Shown: positions 41,175-50,315, counted from the first letter of the stretch. The stretch: DNA of 54,235 nt from Rhodopila sp. (GCA_031291715.1 JARLIN010000332.1:1-54235), one strand, 5' to 3'. The notes: generated by a model from the sequence alone, not told the origin. Program-made: numbers and translations.

Positions 41175-42565
41175 CCTTAACTGATTCGCAAAATCGCGCT
41201 TCTTCCGAAGAAGCCGGCCGCGTAAGAAATAAATATATAGAGCCGTGCCCCGCCCAGGAAGGCAGCCATGGATCTCCTGGCCAGCGAGGCCAGCCGCCCA
41301 CGGTTCGAGAGCTGCCTCGAGGACTTGGTCCGTGTGATCAGCCACGCCGACCGCATGGTACTGCTGCACGACGACTGCGCCGCGCTGCTGCTGTCCGGCG
41401 AGCGCAAGAGCGTCGAACCCATGGCGGCGCTGACCGCGCCTGCCCGCACCGCGCCAAAACACCGCTCGCTGCTGCATTTTGTCGCCAACGCGCCAAGGTC
41501 GGATCAGGCCGTGCTGACCTAGGTGCGCCAAACAGTGCTGCCCAAGATTGAGGCGCTCGGCGCGATCGCGACATCGATTGTGGACGACGCCGGGTTCCCG
41601 AAGAAGGGCAAGCATTCGGTTGGGGGCGCGCGGCAGGATTATAGCCAACTGGGCAAGCAGGACAACTGCCAGACTGTGGTGTCGCTATCGGTCGCCAACC
41701 ACCACGCCAGTTTGCCCATAGCACACCGGCTCTATCTGCCTGAAACCTGGGCGAACGACCGGGGCCGGCGGAAGAAAGCCAAGGTTCCGGAGGACATCGT
41801 CTTCCAGACCAAACCGCAGATTGCGTTCGATCAGCCGCGCGCCGCCCACGCCGTCGGCATTCCCCTCGGCACGGTACTGGCCGATCCCGGCTACGACTAC
41901 GACGGCCATTTCCGCGACGGGGTGACGGAACTGGGGCCACTCTATGTTGTGGGCCTCCAATCGAATGTGCCGATGCGATACCAACCTGCCGGTGCAAGGC
42001 CCAGACGGGCGGCAGCCGTCACGTCTGCAGGTGCGTGTGCAGCAGATTTCAGCCGAGGCATTGGCGCTTGGCCGGCCCGCCGAGGAATAGCTGCTGATCG
42101 AATGGTCCGAGGACGAGGTAGCGCCGACTAAGTACTGGCTGTCCACCTTGCCGGCCGATATCAGCTTCGAGGATCTGGTTGATCGCGCCAAACTCCGCTG
42201 GCGGATCAAGCCGGACTACCAAGAACTCAAGCAGGAAATCAGCCTGGGCCATTAGGAAGGGCGTGGATGGCGCGGTTTATGCCACCACATAACGCTCTGC
42301 ATCGCAGCCTATGGATTCCTGATCGCCGAAAGGGCGATTTTTTCCCCGCGGGACCCCAGCATCAGGGACGACCAACGGCGTTTATCGTTCCCGCCAGTCA
42401 CCAATCCTAGGGCACCGCCGCTGCGTCCCGACCGGCATATTCCGAACTCGATTGCCACAATGCGGCGGCGCCTTATGGTTGCTCGGGTCGAGCATGTCCC
42501 GCGCTGCCCGTACTACGGCATGGGACGGGTGACGCGAGAGTAGTCGAACTTGCGGCGCTGTAAGG
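41175..42565 (+). mobile_element. Decayed IS701-family insertion sequence
   Basis: The ends read CCTTAACTGATTCGCAA on the left and, on the opposite strand, CCTTACAGCGCCGCAA on the right: CCTTA, then a CGCAA block and a TCG at matching distance (one-base offset), consistent with degenerate terminal inverted repeats. The element is 1391 bp, matching the family size. Flanks are GTAG (41171-41174) and CTAG (42566-42569), close to the YTAR target duplication known for IS701 elements, one base changed. The transposase inside is dead. Confidence 0.7.
41268..42543 (+). pseudogene. IS701-family DDE transposase, multiply interrupted
   Basis: The original ~425-codon gene can be followed end to end. The N-terminal part runs to a TAG at 41520-41522; the frame then continues through the IS701 hallmark DDAGFPKKGKHSVGGARQDYSQ and GLADPGYDYD-like region. 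A frameshift occurs around 41980-42060. In the second frame the conserved Trp codon is a TAG (42088-42090 area), then SEDEVAPTKYWLSTLP and LRWRIKPDYQELKQE follow, another TAG replaces an aromatic codon after SLGH, and the tail reads on to CITLC/AAYGFLIAER and PRCPYYGMG before the stop at 42541-42543. Three premature stops plus a frameshift exclude function. Confidence 0.85.
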
Positions 42566-42629
42566 CTAGTTCATTTTTTTGAGTGGGTGAGTCACGTCTG
42601 AGATTGCACCAACCTCAGACGATCGCTCT

Positions 42630-43226
42630 CTAGCCGCTGGCGTTGTTTGCTTCCCCACGCATCATAGTGTGGTATTCGCTGTTGGGAATAATTTCCATGG
42701 CCGACGCCATGCGATTGGACAGATTGAAAAACGCAACGGTCTCCGCCAGATCGAAGATATCTTCCGTACTCAATCCCTGCTGCGAAAGCGCATCACGGTC
42801 GGAATCGTCCACCAAATGTGGGGTCGTCGTCAGTTTCCAGGCAAAATCCATCATCAGGCGCTGCCGCGGGTCTAGGTCAGCCACCCGGTAGTTCAGGGCC
42901 AGCATCTCCCCTAACTCCGGATCACCGGAAAGCTGCCGCACCGCCGCACCGTGCGCCACCAAGCAGTAATAGCAGCGGTTGGCGGAGGAAACGACCACCG
43001 CCACCATCTCTCGCTCCAGCTTCGAAAGGCCTGAGGGCGACAGCATGATCTCATTGTAGATAGACATGAAGTTACGCAGACGCTGCGGCCTCAAACTGTA
43101 GGCACTCAGCACGTTGGGCACGTAACCCAACTTATCCACACATTTCACAAAGACCTGCTGAAGGTCCGCATCCAGTTCCGAACGGTCGGGAACGCCGAGT
43201 TTTGAGATGTGATCGGGCTGGGGCAT
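42630..43226 (-). CDS. AhpD-like / carboxymuconolactone decarboxylase family protein
   Basis: A 198-residue peroxidase-related protein of the CMD/AhpD fold. The redox pair is Cys 85 and Cys 88 in CYYCLVAHG, with His 92 completing the AhpD-type relay. It probably detoxifies peroxides or acts as a disulfide reductase, rather than as a decarboxylase, since those lack the CxxC. It is the last gene of a three-gene leftward set and starts right at the stop of the 2-hydroxyacid dehydrogenase gene. Confidence 0.85.
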   Translation of the reverse strand: MPQPDHISKLGVPDRSELDADLQQVFVKCVDKLGYVPNVLSAYSLRPQRLRNFMSIYNEIMLSPSGLSKLEREMVAVVVSSANRCYYCLVAHGAAVRQLSGDPELGEMLALNYRVADLDPRQRLMMDFAWKLTTTPHLVDDSDRDALSQQGLSTEDIFDLAETVAFFNLSNRMASAMEIIPNSEYHTMMRGEANNASG

Positions 43227-44206
43227 CAGTCATAAACTTCCGGGTTGATGGTGTTTTCGCGGTTTGGCGTCCCGTCTAAGACACTGAGAATATTGCGCGA
43301 TGTCGCAACCGCCATGGCTTCGATGGCTTCGACCGTCACGCCGGCCATGTGCGGCGAGGAAATCACGTTCTCCAGGCTCAGCAACGGGTTATCTGGCGGG
43401 GTAGGCTCCTGGGCGAAGACATCCAGGCCCGCGCCACCCAGATGCCCGGACGTGAGGGCATTATAAAGGGCAGGCTCGTCGATGATGCCGCCCCGGGCGG
43501 TGTTGATGATAAGGGCGCCCTTTTTCATCAGACCGAGGCGTCTCACGTCGAACATCCCAACGGTTTCCGGGTTCTTAGGGCAATGAATGCAGACGATGTC
43601 AGCGTTCGGTAGAGCGGCGTCGAGATCGGCAATCGACTCATAACCCGCGGAGCGGATGTTATCCTGTTTGATGTAGGGGTCGTGGATAAGTACGTTCATA
43701 TCGAAAGCAGCACAGCGGCGCGCGGTCCTTGTGCCGATTCGGCCGAAGCCCACGATAAGGATTGTTTTCTCAGATAACTCAGTCGGTGGGATGCTATGGC
43801 GCTGGGCCCATTTGTCGTCCTTCACCAAGGCGTCCATCGCCCGGTTCTTTTTCGCCAGAGCGATCATCAGGTGAAATGCCTGTTCCGCCACGGAGGTCGA
43901 GTTGGCGGTCCCCGCGGTCAGTAACGGCACCCGGCGAGCGGTCAGCGCCGGAACCTCGACGGCATCATAGCCGACGCCGATGCGGGCGACGACCTGTATA
44001 GCTGGAGACACCTCCATCTCCTTCTGTCTAAATGGTGTACCGGACAGCGCGATGCCCGCGATATCCACCAGCTTCGGCAGTAGTTCGGCTTGGCTGATTC
44101 CGGCGGGATAGATGATCGTCGCGATATCATCGCGCGCCTGCATCAGTTCGATGCCCTGCTGACCCATAGTATGAGGCAGCATCACTTTGCGTTTGTTCGT
44201 AGCCAT
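43226..44206 (-). CDS. D-isomer-specific 2-hydroxyacid dehydrogenase
   Basis: A 326-residue NAD-dependent dehydrogenase resembling phosphoglycerate/hydroxypyruvate reductases without the regulatory ACT domain. The cofactor motif is GFGRIG at 153-158. Catalytic residues are Arg 238 (NTARGG), Glu 267 (FAQEP) and His 286 (SPHMAG). It sits 12 bp after an SDR and abuts the AhpD-like gene, so the three act together, probably on a hydroxy acid imported by the divergent Liv-type transporter; that link is inference. Confidence 0.9.
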   Translation of the reverse strand: MATNKRKVMLPHTMGQQGIELMQARDDIATIIYPAGISQAELLPKLVDIAGIALSGTPFRQKEMEVSPAIQVVARIGVGYDAVEVPALTARRVPLLTAGTANSTSVAEQAFHLMIALAKKNRAMDALVKDDKWAQRHSIPPTELSEKTILIVGFGRIGTRTARRCAAFDMNVLIHDPYIKQDNIRSAGYESIADLDAALPNADIVCIHCPKNPETVGMFDVRRLGLMKKGALIINTARGGIIDEPALYNALTSGHLGGAGLDVFAQEPTPPDNPLLSLENVISSPHMAGVTVEAIEAMAVATSRNILSVLDGTPNRENTINPEVYD

Positions 44207-44218
44207 GGAGAGCGTATC

Positions 44219-44977
44219 CTAGAGTTGACGTTGCAGCGCAGCGACGTAACCACGATTCCACGTGGGTGATAGATGCACCTCGTTCATCACGAGGTGCCGC
44301 GGCAGGCAGGCGATATAGCGTATCAGGTCTCCGCAATCGGTCGGTTGGACCATGCGAGCCCGAACCTCGGGGCCGACAGGGTTGGGGCGTTTGTCCAGGA
44401 TCGGGGTCGCAACTTCGCCGGGAAGGAAGACCGTAGAGCGAATGCCGTTGACACACTCTTGCATGTTCAAGCTGTGGCTCATGGCGACTACCCCGTGCTT
44501 GGCCACGGTATAGATCGGTCCGCTAACCCCGCCGATGAACCGCCCGGCCATGGAGGCGGTGTGGATCAATAGTCCGTCCTTCTGGCTCCGCATGAAGGGC
44601 AAGGCCACGGTGACGCAGTAAAGTGCGGCTGTCAGATTGCCTTGCAGCAGGGTGTCGATGCTCTCGGGCGTCAGTTTGTCCCAGTGGCGCTCGACTATAT
44701 TCACCCCGGCGTTGTTCACCAGGATATCCAGCCGGTTGAATGTGGCACGGAGATAGTCGCCGATCTTTCGTACCTGACCGGCATCCGTCAGGTCGGCTGG
44801 CTGAACATGTGCTTGGCCGGTCTGTTTGATGCGGCGGGCGACATCCTCCAGCGGACCTGGCCGGCGGCCGGTCAGGATGACGGTCGCGCCAGCCTCGGCC
44901 AGGGCCAGAGCCGCGGCCTCGCCAATCCCGGTGCCGGCACCGGTGACCCACGCGACTTTTTCTGCTAAGCTTGTCAT
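44219..44977 (-). CDS. Short-chain dehydrogenase/reductase
   Basis: A 252-residue classical SDR. The cofactor motif TGAGTGIG is at 12-19, NNAG near 88-91, catalytic Ser 142 in HTAS, Tyr 156 and Lys 160 in YTVAK. The GRR after beta-2 (LTGRRPG) suggests NADP preference. It is the first gene of the leftward set and faces livH across 152 bp of shared promoter region. Confidence 0.9.
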   Translation of the reverse strand: MTSLAEKVAWVTGAGTGIGEAAALALAEAGATVILTGRRPGPLEDVARRIKQTGQAHVQPADLTDAGQVRKIGDYLRATFNRLDILVNNAGVNIVERHWDKLTPESIDTLLQGNLTAALYCVTVALPFMRSQKDGLLIHTASMAGRFIGGVSGPIYTVAKHGVVAMSHSLNMQECVNGIRSTVFLPGEVATPILDKRPNPVGPEVRARMVQPTDCGDLIRYIACLPRHLVMNEVHLSPTWNRGYVAALQRQL

Positions 44978-45129
44978 GATTTTATTTCCCCCATCGATAC
45001 CCTGCCCATTCTTTAGTCCGGGCCATCGGTAGGCAAGAGCCGCCCTCTGTGGGTCAGCCGTTAATGGTGTCTAGCCAAGAGCCGCGGCATTCGTCACATT
45101 AGGGGATAGGAAACGTCGTAAGCGAATCA

Positions 45130-46008
45130 ATGGACCTGTCTTTGGACCTGCTGGGCAACGCTCTGGTCTCCGGGGTGCTTTTGGGCGGCTTCTATGCTGC
45201 CGTGACGATTGGGGTGTCGATCTCCTTCGGCATGCTCGACATCGTCAACATCGCGCATCCCGCATTCGTCATCCTTGGCTCCTACACCGCCTATATTGCG
45301 AACAGTGCATTCGGTTTCGACCCGATCCTGTCCAGCATTGTTCTGCTGCCTGCTTTCTATCTGTTGGGTGTGGCGATCTATCATGTGTATGATGTTTCGT
45401 TTGAGCGACGCGGCGATGCATCGATCCGTGGGCTAGCATTTTTCTTCGGTATTCTGTTCATCACCGAAGTGATCCTGGTGCTGGTCTTCGGAGTCGATTA
45501 TCGCCTCGTGGACGCGCCATATGTGGGGCCGAGTCTGCATATTGGGGTGATCGACTTGCCGCTGCGGCTGCTGGTACCATGTCTGGTTTCGCTAACGCTG
45601 ATTGGCGTGCTGCAACTGTACATGTCACATACCGTTATAGGTCGAGCGGTTCAGGCGGTGGCGCAGGACCCTATGGCACTGCGATTGATGGCAGCCGATC
45701 CCAGCCGGATCAAGCGGATCGCGTTCGGGTTATCGATAGCCAGCGCCTCAATCGCCGGTGCTATCCTAATCATCATTCAGCCGGTCGAGCCCTCGATCGC
45801 TCGCGACTATATCGGCCGAATTTTCGCGATCTGCGTCATGGGCGGATTGGGAAGTTTCGGTGGGACGGTCGTCGCGGCGATGATCCTGGGTATCATGGAG
45901 AGCCTAACCTCGACCTTTTATGGACCGTCCTGGTCGCCAGCGGTCGCATTCGGTTTCTTGCTGATCACGCTCGCGGTGCGCCCTGCGGGCCTGTTCGGAC
46001 GCAGTTAA
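45130..46008 (+). CDS. livH: Branched-chain amino acid-type ABC transporter permease LivH
   Basis: A 292-residue inner-membrane permease with about eight spans. It has the LivH N-terminus GVLLGGFYAAVTIGVSISFGMLDIVNIAH with the coupling-related conserved segment, and the end GLGSFGGTVVAAMILGIMES. Its stop overlaps the livM start (TAATG). Liv-type systems also carry urea, aromatic acids and other acids, so the amino acid name is only the family label. Confidence 0.93.
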   Translation: MDLSLDLLGNALVSGVLLGGFYAAVTIGVSISFGMLDIVNIAHPAFVILGSYTAYIANSAFGFDPILSSIVLLPAFYLLGVAIYHVYDVSFERRGDASIRGLAFFFGILFITEVILVLVFGVDYRLVDAPYVGPSLHIGVIDLPLRLLVPCLVSLTLIGVLQLYMSHTVIGRAVQAVAQDPMALRLMAADPSRIKRIAFGLSIASASIAGAILIIIQPVEPSIARDYIGRIFAICVMGGLGSFGGTVVAAMILGIMESLTSTFYGPSWSPAVAFGFLLITLAVRPAGLFGRS

Positions 46009-46937
46009 TGCGCAATGTCCGGTTCATCCTGCTGGCGCTGGCGGTGGCGGCCGTCACTTTGGCCGTGGCGCGACTGATCGACAACGCCTATGTCTTCTTT
46101 GCAGGCTATGTCGTGCTGCAATATATCGTGCTGGCGACAGCATGGAATATTCTGGGCGGCTACACGGGTTACGTGAATTTTGGTACGGCTGCATTCTTCG
46201 CCGTGGGGGCCTACACAACGGTAGTGCTGCACAAGACCGTGCCATTGATGCCGCTGCCCGGCATGATGCTGGCCGGAGGCGTTATCTCAGGTGTCATTGG
46301 TCTGGGAATGGGCTACCTGACGCTGCGATTGCGCGGTACGTTCTTTTCGATCGCGACCCTCGCGATGGCTGTCGTCGCGCAGACATTAATCACCAACTGG
46401 TATTTTGTCGGCGGCTCGCGTGGTGCCTACATCATCAGGCCTTCGGATTCGCCTATCTTCTCTGGCGATTATATCCAATATCTGTTCGCCATCATGCTGC
46501 TCCTATCGGTTATCTCCGTGTCCATCGCACGGGCGATTCAGCACTCGCGTCTTGGCTACGGTTTCTCTGCTATCCGCGACGATGAATTGGCGGCGGAGGC
46601 ATCCGGCGTGCCGACATTGCGGCTGAAGCTGATTGCCACGGCCCTGTCCGGTGGATTGATGGGGATGGCAGGAGCGCCGCTGCCTTACTATGTGACGTAC
46701 CTGGATCCCGCCTCCGGCTTCAGTCTGAGCTACGCTGTCAACACCATCGCCATGCCGTTGATCGGTGGCACGGCCACTTGGCTGGGGCCGGTCATCGGTG
46801 CGGTGTTACTGGGCACGCTGCAGCAGGTGGCGACGGTGACGATTTCCTCTGCGCTGTCCCTACTTATTGTCGGCCTGCTGCTGGTGAGCTTCGTGATAGC
46901 TGCCCCGAAGGGCATCGTGGGTTGGTTCAAGCGATGA
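46008..46937 (+). CDS. livM: Branched-chain amino acid-type ABC transporter permease LivM
   Basis: A 309-residue permease partner of LivH. Typical are LATAWNILGGYTGYVNFGTAAFFAVGAY, SRLGYGFSAIRDDELAAEASG (the ATPase-coupling EAA-like loop) and IGGTATWLGPVIGAVLLG. The start is fixed by the overlap with the livH stop, which excludes a longer frame beginning far inside livH. Its stop overlaps livG (ATGA). Confidence 0.92.
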   Translation: MRNVRFILLALAVAAVTLAVARLIDNAYVFFAGYVVLQYIVLATAWNILGGYTGYVNFGTAAFFAVGAYTTVVLHKTVPLMPLPGMMLAGGVISGVIGLGMGYLTLRLRGTFFSIATLAMAVVAQTLITNWYFVGGSRGAYIIRPSDSPIFSGDYIQYLFAIMLLLSVISVSIARAIQHSRLGYGFSAIRDDELAAEASGVPTLRLKLIATALSGGLMGMAGAPLPYYVTYLDPASGFSLSYAVNTIAMPLIGGTATWLGPVIGAVLLGTLQQVATVTISSALSLLIVGLLLVSFVIAAPKGIVGWFKR

Positions 46938-47665
46938 GCAACCCGCTGCTGACGGTCTCCGGACTGGGCAAACGCTTCGGTGGCTTCGTTGCTTTGGCGG
47001 ATGTGGGGCTGCAAGTCGCGGAAGGCGAGCGACTGGGCCTGATTGGTCCAAACGGGTCCGGCAAGAGTACTCTGGTGAACTGTCTGTGCGGGACGGTGAA
47101 AAATGATATGGGGCAGGTGACCTTCGCCGGCCATAAGCTGAACGGATTGTCTGCACATCAGCGTACGCGGCTCGGCATGGCTCGCAGTTTCCAGTTACCG
47201 CGGCCGTTCCCGACCCTTACCTTGGCAGAAAACGTGCGCGTGCCGATTTTGTATGCTGCGGACGTCAAAGGCAGGCGTGCCGTGTCCGATCCGAGTGAGC
47301 GGTGCGATGAACTGCTGGACATGGTCGGGCTTTTGCCAAAGGCGGATCGCAAGCCGGCTGATCTAACTCAGATCGAAATGCGCAAGCTCGAACTGGCGCG
47401 AGCGATGGCCTCCGAGCCGCGCCTGCTAATAGCCGATGAAGCAATGGCCGGCCTGTCACACCAGGAAGTGGACGATATCCTGGCACTGCTGATGAATCTG
47501 AACGCACAAGGGGTCACCATCGTTATGATCGAGCATATCATGCGCGCGGTGTTAGCGTTCTCCCAGCGCCTGGTGGTGCTGGTCGCCGGCCGCAAGCTCG
47601 CCGATGGGAATCCGCAGGACGTCATCCGTCAACCCGATGTCGTGGCGGCTTACCTTGGCAGCTAG
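46934..47665 (+). CDS. livG: Branched-chain amino acid-type ABC transporter ATPase LivG
   Basis: A 243-residue ATPase. Walker A GPNGSGKST is near 38-46, the Q-loop region MARSFQLPRPFPTLTLAENV is typical of LivG, and Walker B LLIADEAMAGL is followed by MIEHIM. The signature helix reads LTQIEMRKLELARAMA in place of the usual LSxGxxR, a common LivG variation but here without the SGG core. The 3' end overlaps livF. Confidence 0.91.
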   Translation: MSNPLLTVSGLGKRFGGFVALADVGLQVAEGERLGLIGPNGSGKSTLVNCLCGTVKNDMGQVTFAGHKLNGLSAHQRTRLGMARSFQLPRPFPTLTLAENVRVPILYAADVKGRRAVSDPSERCDELLDMVGLLPKADRKPADLTQIEMRKLELARAMASEPRLLIADEAMAGLSHQEVDDILALLMNLNAQGVTIVMIEHIMRAVLAFSQRLVVLVAGRKLADGNPQDVIRQPDVVAAYLGS

Positions 47666-48386
47666 TCTCTCGATCGTTGGCTTGGATGCCGGCTATGGTG
47701 CCGTGCGAATTCTGCACGACGTGTCCCTATCGGTAGCAGAGGGTGAGACGGTCGCGTTGCTAGGCGCCAATGGCAACGGCAAATCTACCCTGATGAAGTG
47801 CATTATGGGGATAGTTCACCCTTCGGCAGGGTCGGTCGCCGCGACGATCGATGGGAGCCGACACGAACTTGTCGGCATGTCCACCGAGGATATCGTTGAT
47901 CTGGGTATTGGCTTCGTACCTGAAGGGCGGAGGCTGTTCCCCCGCCTGACCGTCACCGAAAACCTATTAATGGGTGCGTTCCGCAAGAAGGCTCGGCCGG
48001 CGATCCAGCAGAATTTGGCATTCTGTTTCGAGGTATTCCCGCGGCTGGCGGAACGGAGAAAGCAGTTGGCTGGATCTATGAGCGGGGGAGAACAGCAAAT
48101 GCTGGCTCTGGGCCGGGCGCTGATGTCGGCCCCCAGACTACTGTTGATCGACGAACCGTCCGTGGGGCTCGCACCGCTTCTGGTGGCGCGGACGATCGAC
48201 AAGATCAAGGAACTGAAAGAAGGGTTCCAGCTTGCAGTGCTGATGGCGGAGCAGAATTTCACCCAGGCAATCCGGATCGCCGATCGTGGCTATGTTATCG
48301 TGCACGGGCATATCGAGTTCGAGGGTGGTTCGGCATATGAGTTGAACAATAACGAGCTGATCCGCCAGTTTTATCTGGGCGCGTGA
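47637..48386 (+). CDS. livF: Branched-chain amino acid-type ABC transporter ATPase LivF
   Basis: A ~249-residue ATPase. Walker A GANGNGKST, signature MSGGEQQMLALGRALM, Walker B LLLIDEPSVGLAP and the closing IRQFYLGA are standard LivF. The start is ambiguous: ATG 47637 overlaps livG by 29 bp, while a TTG at 47655 would start just before the conserved SLSIVGLDAGYG. No binding-protein gene follows or precedes the four transporter genes. Confidence 0.91.
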   Translation: MSWRLTLAASLSIVGLDAGYGAVRILHDVSLSVAEGETVALLGANGNGKSTLMKCIMGIVHPSAGSVAATIDGSRHELVGMSTEDIVDLGIGFVPEGRRLFPRLTVTENLLMGAFRKKARPAIQQNLAFCFEVFPRLAERRKQLAGSMSGGEQQMLALGRALMSAPRLLLIDEPSVGLAPLLVARTIDKIKELKEGFQLAVLMAEQNFTQAIRIADRGYVIVHGHIEFEGGSAYELNNNELIRQFYLGA

Positions 48387-48671
48387 AGACCGGTCGTCAG
48401 AACCGGCCTCATTATTACGCCGGGGGCGACCCGGCTTTGGGAAATTATAGAGCACCACGTGTCGGGCCTGCGGTTCCGCTTCCCGGTTGCTCTGCAATCC
48501 GAAATCATCCACTGCTGCGTTGAAATCAGGTTGCCGCCACAACAGTTCACTGGTGACGTGGTCCAAATAGTACGACGGCGCTTGGTTCTAACCCGTCTTC
48601 GCGGACTCAACGAGTTTTAGACAGTCCTCTCGTTGTAGATCAGTGGATTAGACGGAGAGGTCCTCACTACA
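48387..48671. other. Intergenic stretch after livF
   Basis: No recognisable gene. Directly after the livF stop there is a weak hairpin (AGACCGGT / ACCGGCCT, one mismatch, about 48390-48412) followed by an AT-rich CATTATTA, a possible terminator. An inverted repeat CAACGAG/CTCGTTG lies at 48608-48635. Reading frames on both strands cross the region but resemble no family I know. Confidence 0.45.
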
Positions 48672-48881
48672 TCAGGTGGCGTGGGCGACGGCGACGGTGG
48701 CGATTCTAGGTGGTGGCTGTGGCGGAAATTGAAGCTTGAGCTGCTGGATCAGGAGTTGGAGCTCAGGCTCTGGGTGGGTGTAGCGGGTCAACAACAGATC
48801 CCGTCCGTCGGTCGTCGACAGATAGACATCGATCAGTCCCGATGCCAAGGCATGCAGGCGGCGTCGCAAGGTAACCTGCAT
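48672..48881 (-). pseudogene. C-terminal remnant of a transposase
   Basis: A leftward frame whose product has the segment LSTTDGRDLLLTRYTHPEPE, followed by a leucine-rich LLIQQLKLQFPPQPPPRI. This is the kind of C-terminal tail I associate with IS4/IS1634-type transposases; the exact family is uncertain. There is no catalytic domain upstream, only pieces of other elements, so it is a leftover fragment. Confidence 0.5.
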
Positions 48882-48886
48882 GCAGT

Positions 48887-48943
48887 AAGCCCCTCACCCC
48901 GTAGTAATCGCAGCACCGCCGCCACCTTGCGCTGTCGAGACAT
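48887..48943 (-). pseudogene. N-terminal remnant of an IS3-type helix-turn-helix transposase
   Basis: Nineteen residues (MSRQRKVAAVLRLLRGEGL) match the beginning of OrfA-like helix-turn-helix transposase proteins that start with RK.AAVLRLLRGE. After that the frame runs into unrelated sequence shared with the neighbouring C-terminal remnant. It is very short, so the assignment rests on a characteristic motif only. Confidence 0.45.
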
Positions 48944-48992
48944 CCTGCCGCCGCGCCAGACTCGTGTGGTTGCTCCGCGTCGCCCTAACCCC

Positions 48993-49097
48993 CTATCCGA
49001 ATTTCGGGGACCATCTCTTCGCCTCGTGGCTGCTCATGCCAGAACGCATCACGACGACAATGCGCTCGCACAAATCCAAGAAATAAGGACGGCCCAT
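48993..49097 (-). pseudogene. N-terminal remnant of an IS630-family transposase
   Basis: The 34-residue product starts MGRPYFLDLCERIV and continues with SGMSSHEAKRWSPKFG, the pattern of IS630 transposase N-termini (MGRxYSLDLRERVV...GMSxxxAAxxFG). A TAG ends it, and the DDE domain is gone. It lies beside the other two fragments and 160 bp from the korB gene end. Confidence 0.65.
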
Positions 49098-49259
49098 CGA
49101 TGCTGACCTCCCGGGCAAGCAGTATCTTGGAGCAGATTTTCGTCCGCGCCGGAATCCCCCTGAATAGAAGTCAACCTCAGGCGATCACGGTCTAAAATCG
49201 TGCCAGGCAACCGCAGGACACGTCCGGTCATGAAACGAGAGCGATGACGGTAATAAACC
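49098..49259. other. Non-coding tail of the transposase graveyard
   Basis: No gene. It contains CAACCTCAGGCGATCAC at 49172, nearly repeated as CAACCTCAGACGATCGC at 42610 beside the IS701 remnant, which may be an insertion-sequence end. Confidence 0.45.
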
Positions 49260-50315
49260 CTACCGCAGCCCCATGTTGATCTTCTCTAGAGCGGCTGCTC
49301 CCGGAATGAGCGTGTCTTCATGCAGTGCATTCAGCGGCGTGTCCGATGTCCCCAGGTGCTCGTGCAGGTCCCGCGGGTTCGGATCGACGTACAGAAGGCC
49401 CGTCACGATCTCCCCTGCCGCTTGCCGCTGCTGCATATACGTCATCGCCGACACGCGATCATGCATGTCGTAGTCGGTATGAAGCTTCCGCAACCGTAGT
49501 GTCGAGCCATCGTGTTGGGTAACCATTTCCACTGAGCCCGGCGCGTAATCCACCGTGATTTCCGGCCGTTCCGTAATCACGTCCAGATAGTTCACCGCCG
49601 AATTATGCTCGCGCACATAATCGAAGCTCTTGGTCGATCCCTCGTGGTTATTGAACGCGACGCAGGGGGAAATGCAGTCGATGAATGCCGCCCCTTCGTG
49701 CTTTAGCGCCGCCTCGATCAGCGGCACCAACTGTGCCTTGTCCCCCGAGAAGCTGCGCGCCACGAATGTGGCGCCGAGCTGCAACGCCATTCCGACAAGA
49801 TCAATGGCCTCGTCGCTGTTGACCACCCCGCGCTTCGACTTGGCGCCCTTGTCGGAGGTAGCGGAGAATTGGCCCTTGGTTAGCCCATACACACCGTTGT
49901 TCTCGACGATATAAACCATGTTGACGCCACGGCGCATGGCATGCGCGAACTGGCCGATGCCGATCGAGGCGCTGTCTCCATCGCCCGACACGCCGAGGTA
50001 GATTAGATCGCGATTCGCTAGATTCGCCCCGGTCAACACCGACGGCATCCGCCCATGCACGGAGTTGAACCCGTGCGAGGCCCCCAGGAAGTATGTCGGA
50101 GTCTTCGACGAACATCCGATCCCCGAAAGCTTGGCGATCCGGTGTGGCGGCAACTCCAGCTCGAAGCACGCGCGGACGATCGCCGCGCTGATCGAATCGT
50201 GTCCACAGCCGGCGCACAGGGTCGAGATTGCCCCTTCATAGTCGCGCCGCGTGTAGCCAAGGCTGTTCTTGTGCAGTTCAGGATGATGCAGCTTGGGCTT
50301 GGCGAGGAAGGTCAT
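49260..50315 (-). CDS. 2-oxoacid:acceptor oxidoreductase subunit beta (KorB-like)
   Basis: A 351-residue thiamin-diphosphate subunit that decarboxylates 2-oxoacids such as 2-oxoglutarate. The cluster-ligand Cys pattern is visible in CAGCGHDS and GIGCSSKTP, the ThDP-Mg motif begins GDGDSASIG and continues to ENNGVYGLTKGQ. The start is fixed by a four-base overlap with the stop of the alpha-subunit gene. Partners are the two upstream genes of the same operon. Confidence 0.92.
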   Translation of the reverse strand: MTFLAKPKLHHPELHKNSLGYTRRDYEGAISTLCAGCGHDSISAAIVRACFELELPPHRIAKLSGIGCSSKTPTYFLGASHGFNSVHGRMPSVLTGANLANRDLIYLGVSGDGDSASIGIGQFAHAMRRGVNMVYIVENNGVYGLTKGQFSATSDKGAKSKRGVVNSDEAIDLVGMALQLGATFVARSFSGDKAQLVPLIEAALKHEGAAFIDCISPCVAFNNHEGSTKSFDYVREHNSAVNYLDVITERPEITVDYAPGSVEMVTQHDGSTLRLRKLHTDYDMHDRVSAMTYMQQRQAAGEIVTGLLYVDPNPRDLHEHLGTSDTPLNALHEDTLIPGAAALEKINMGLR

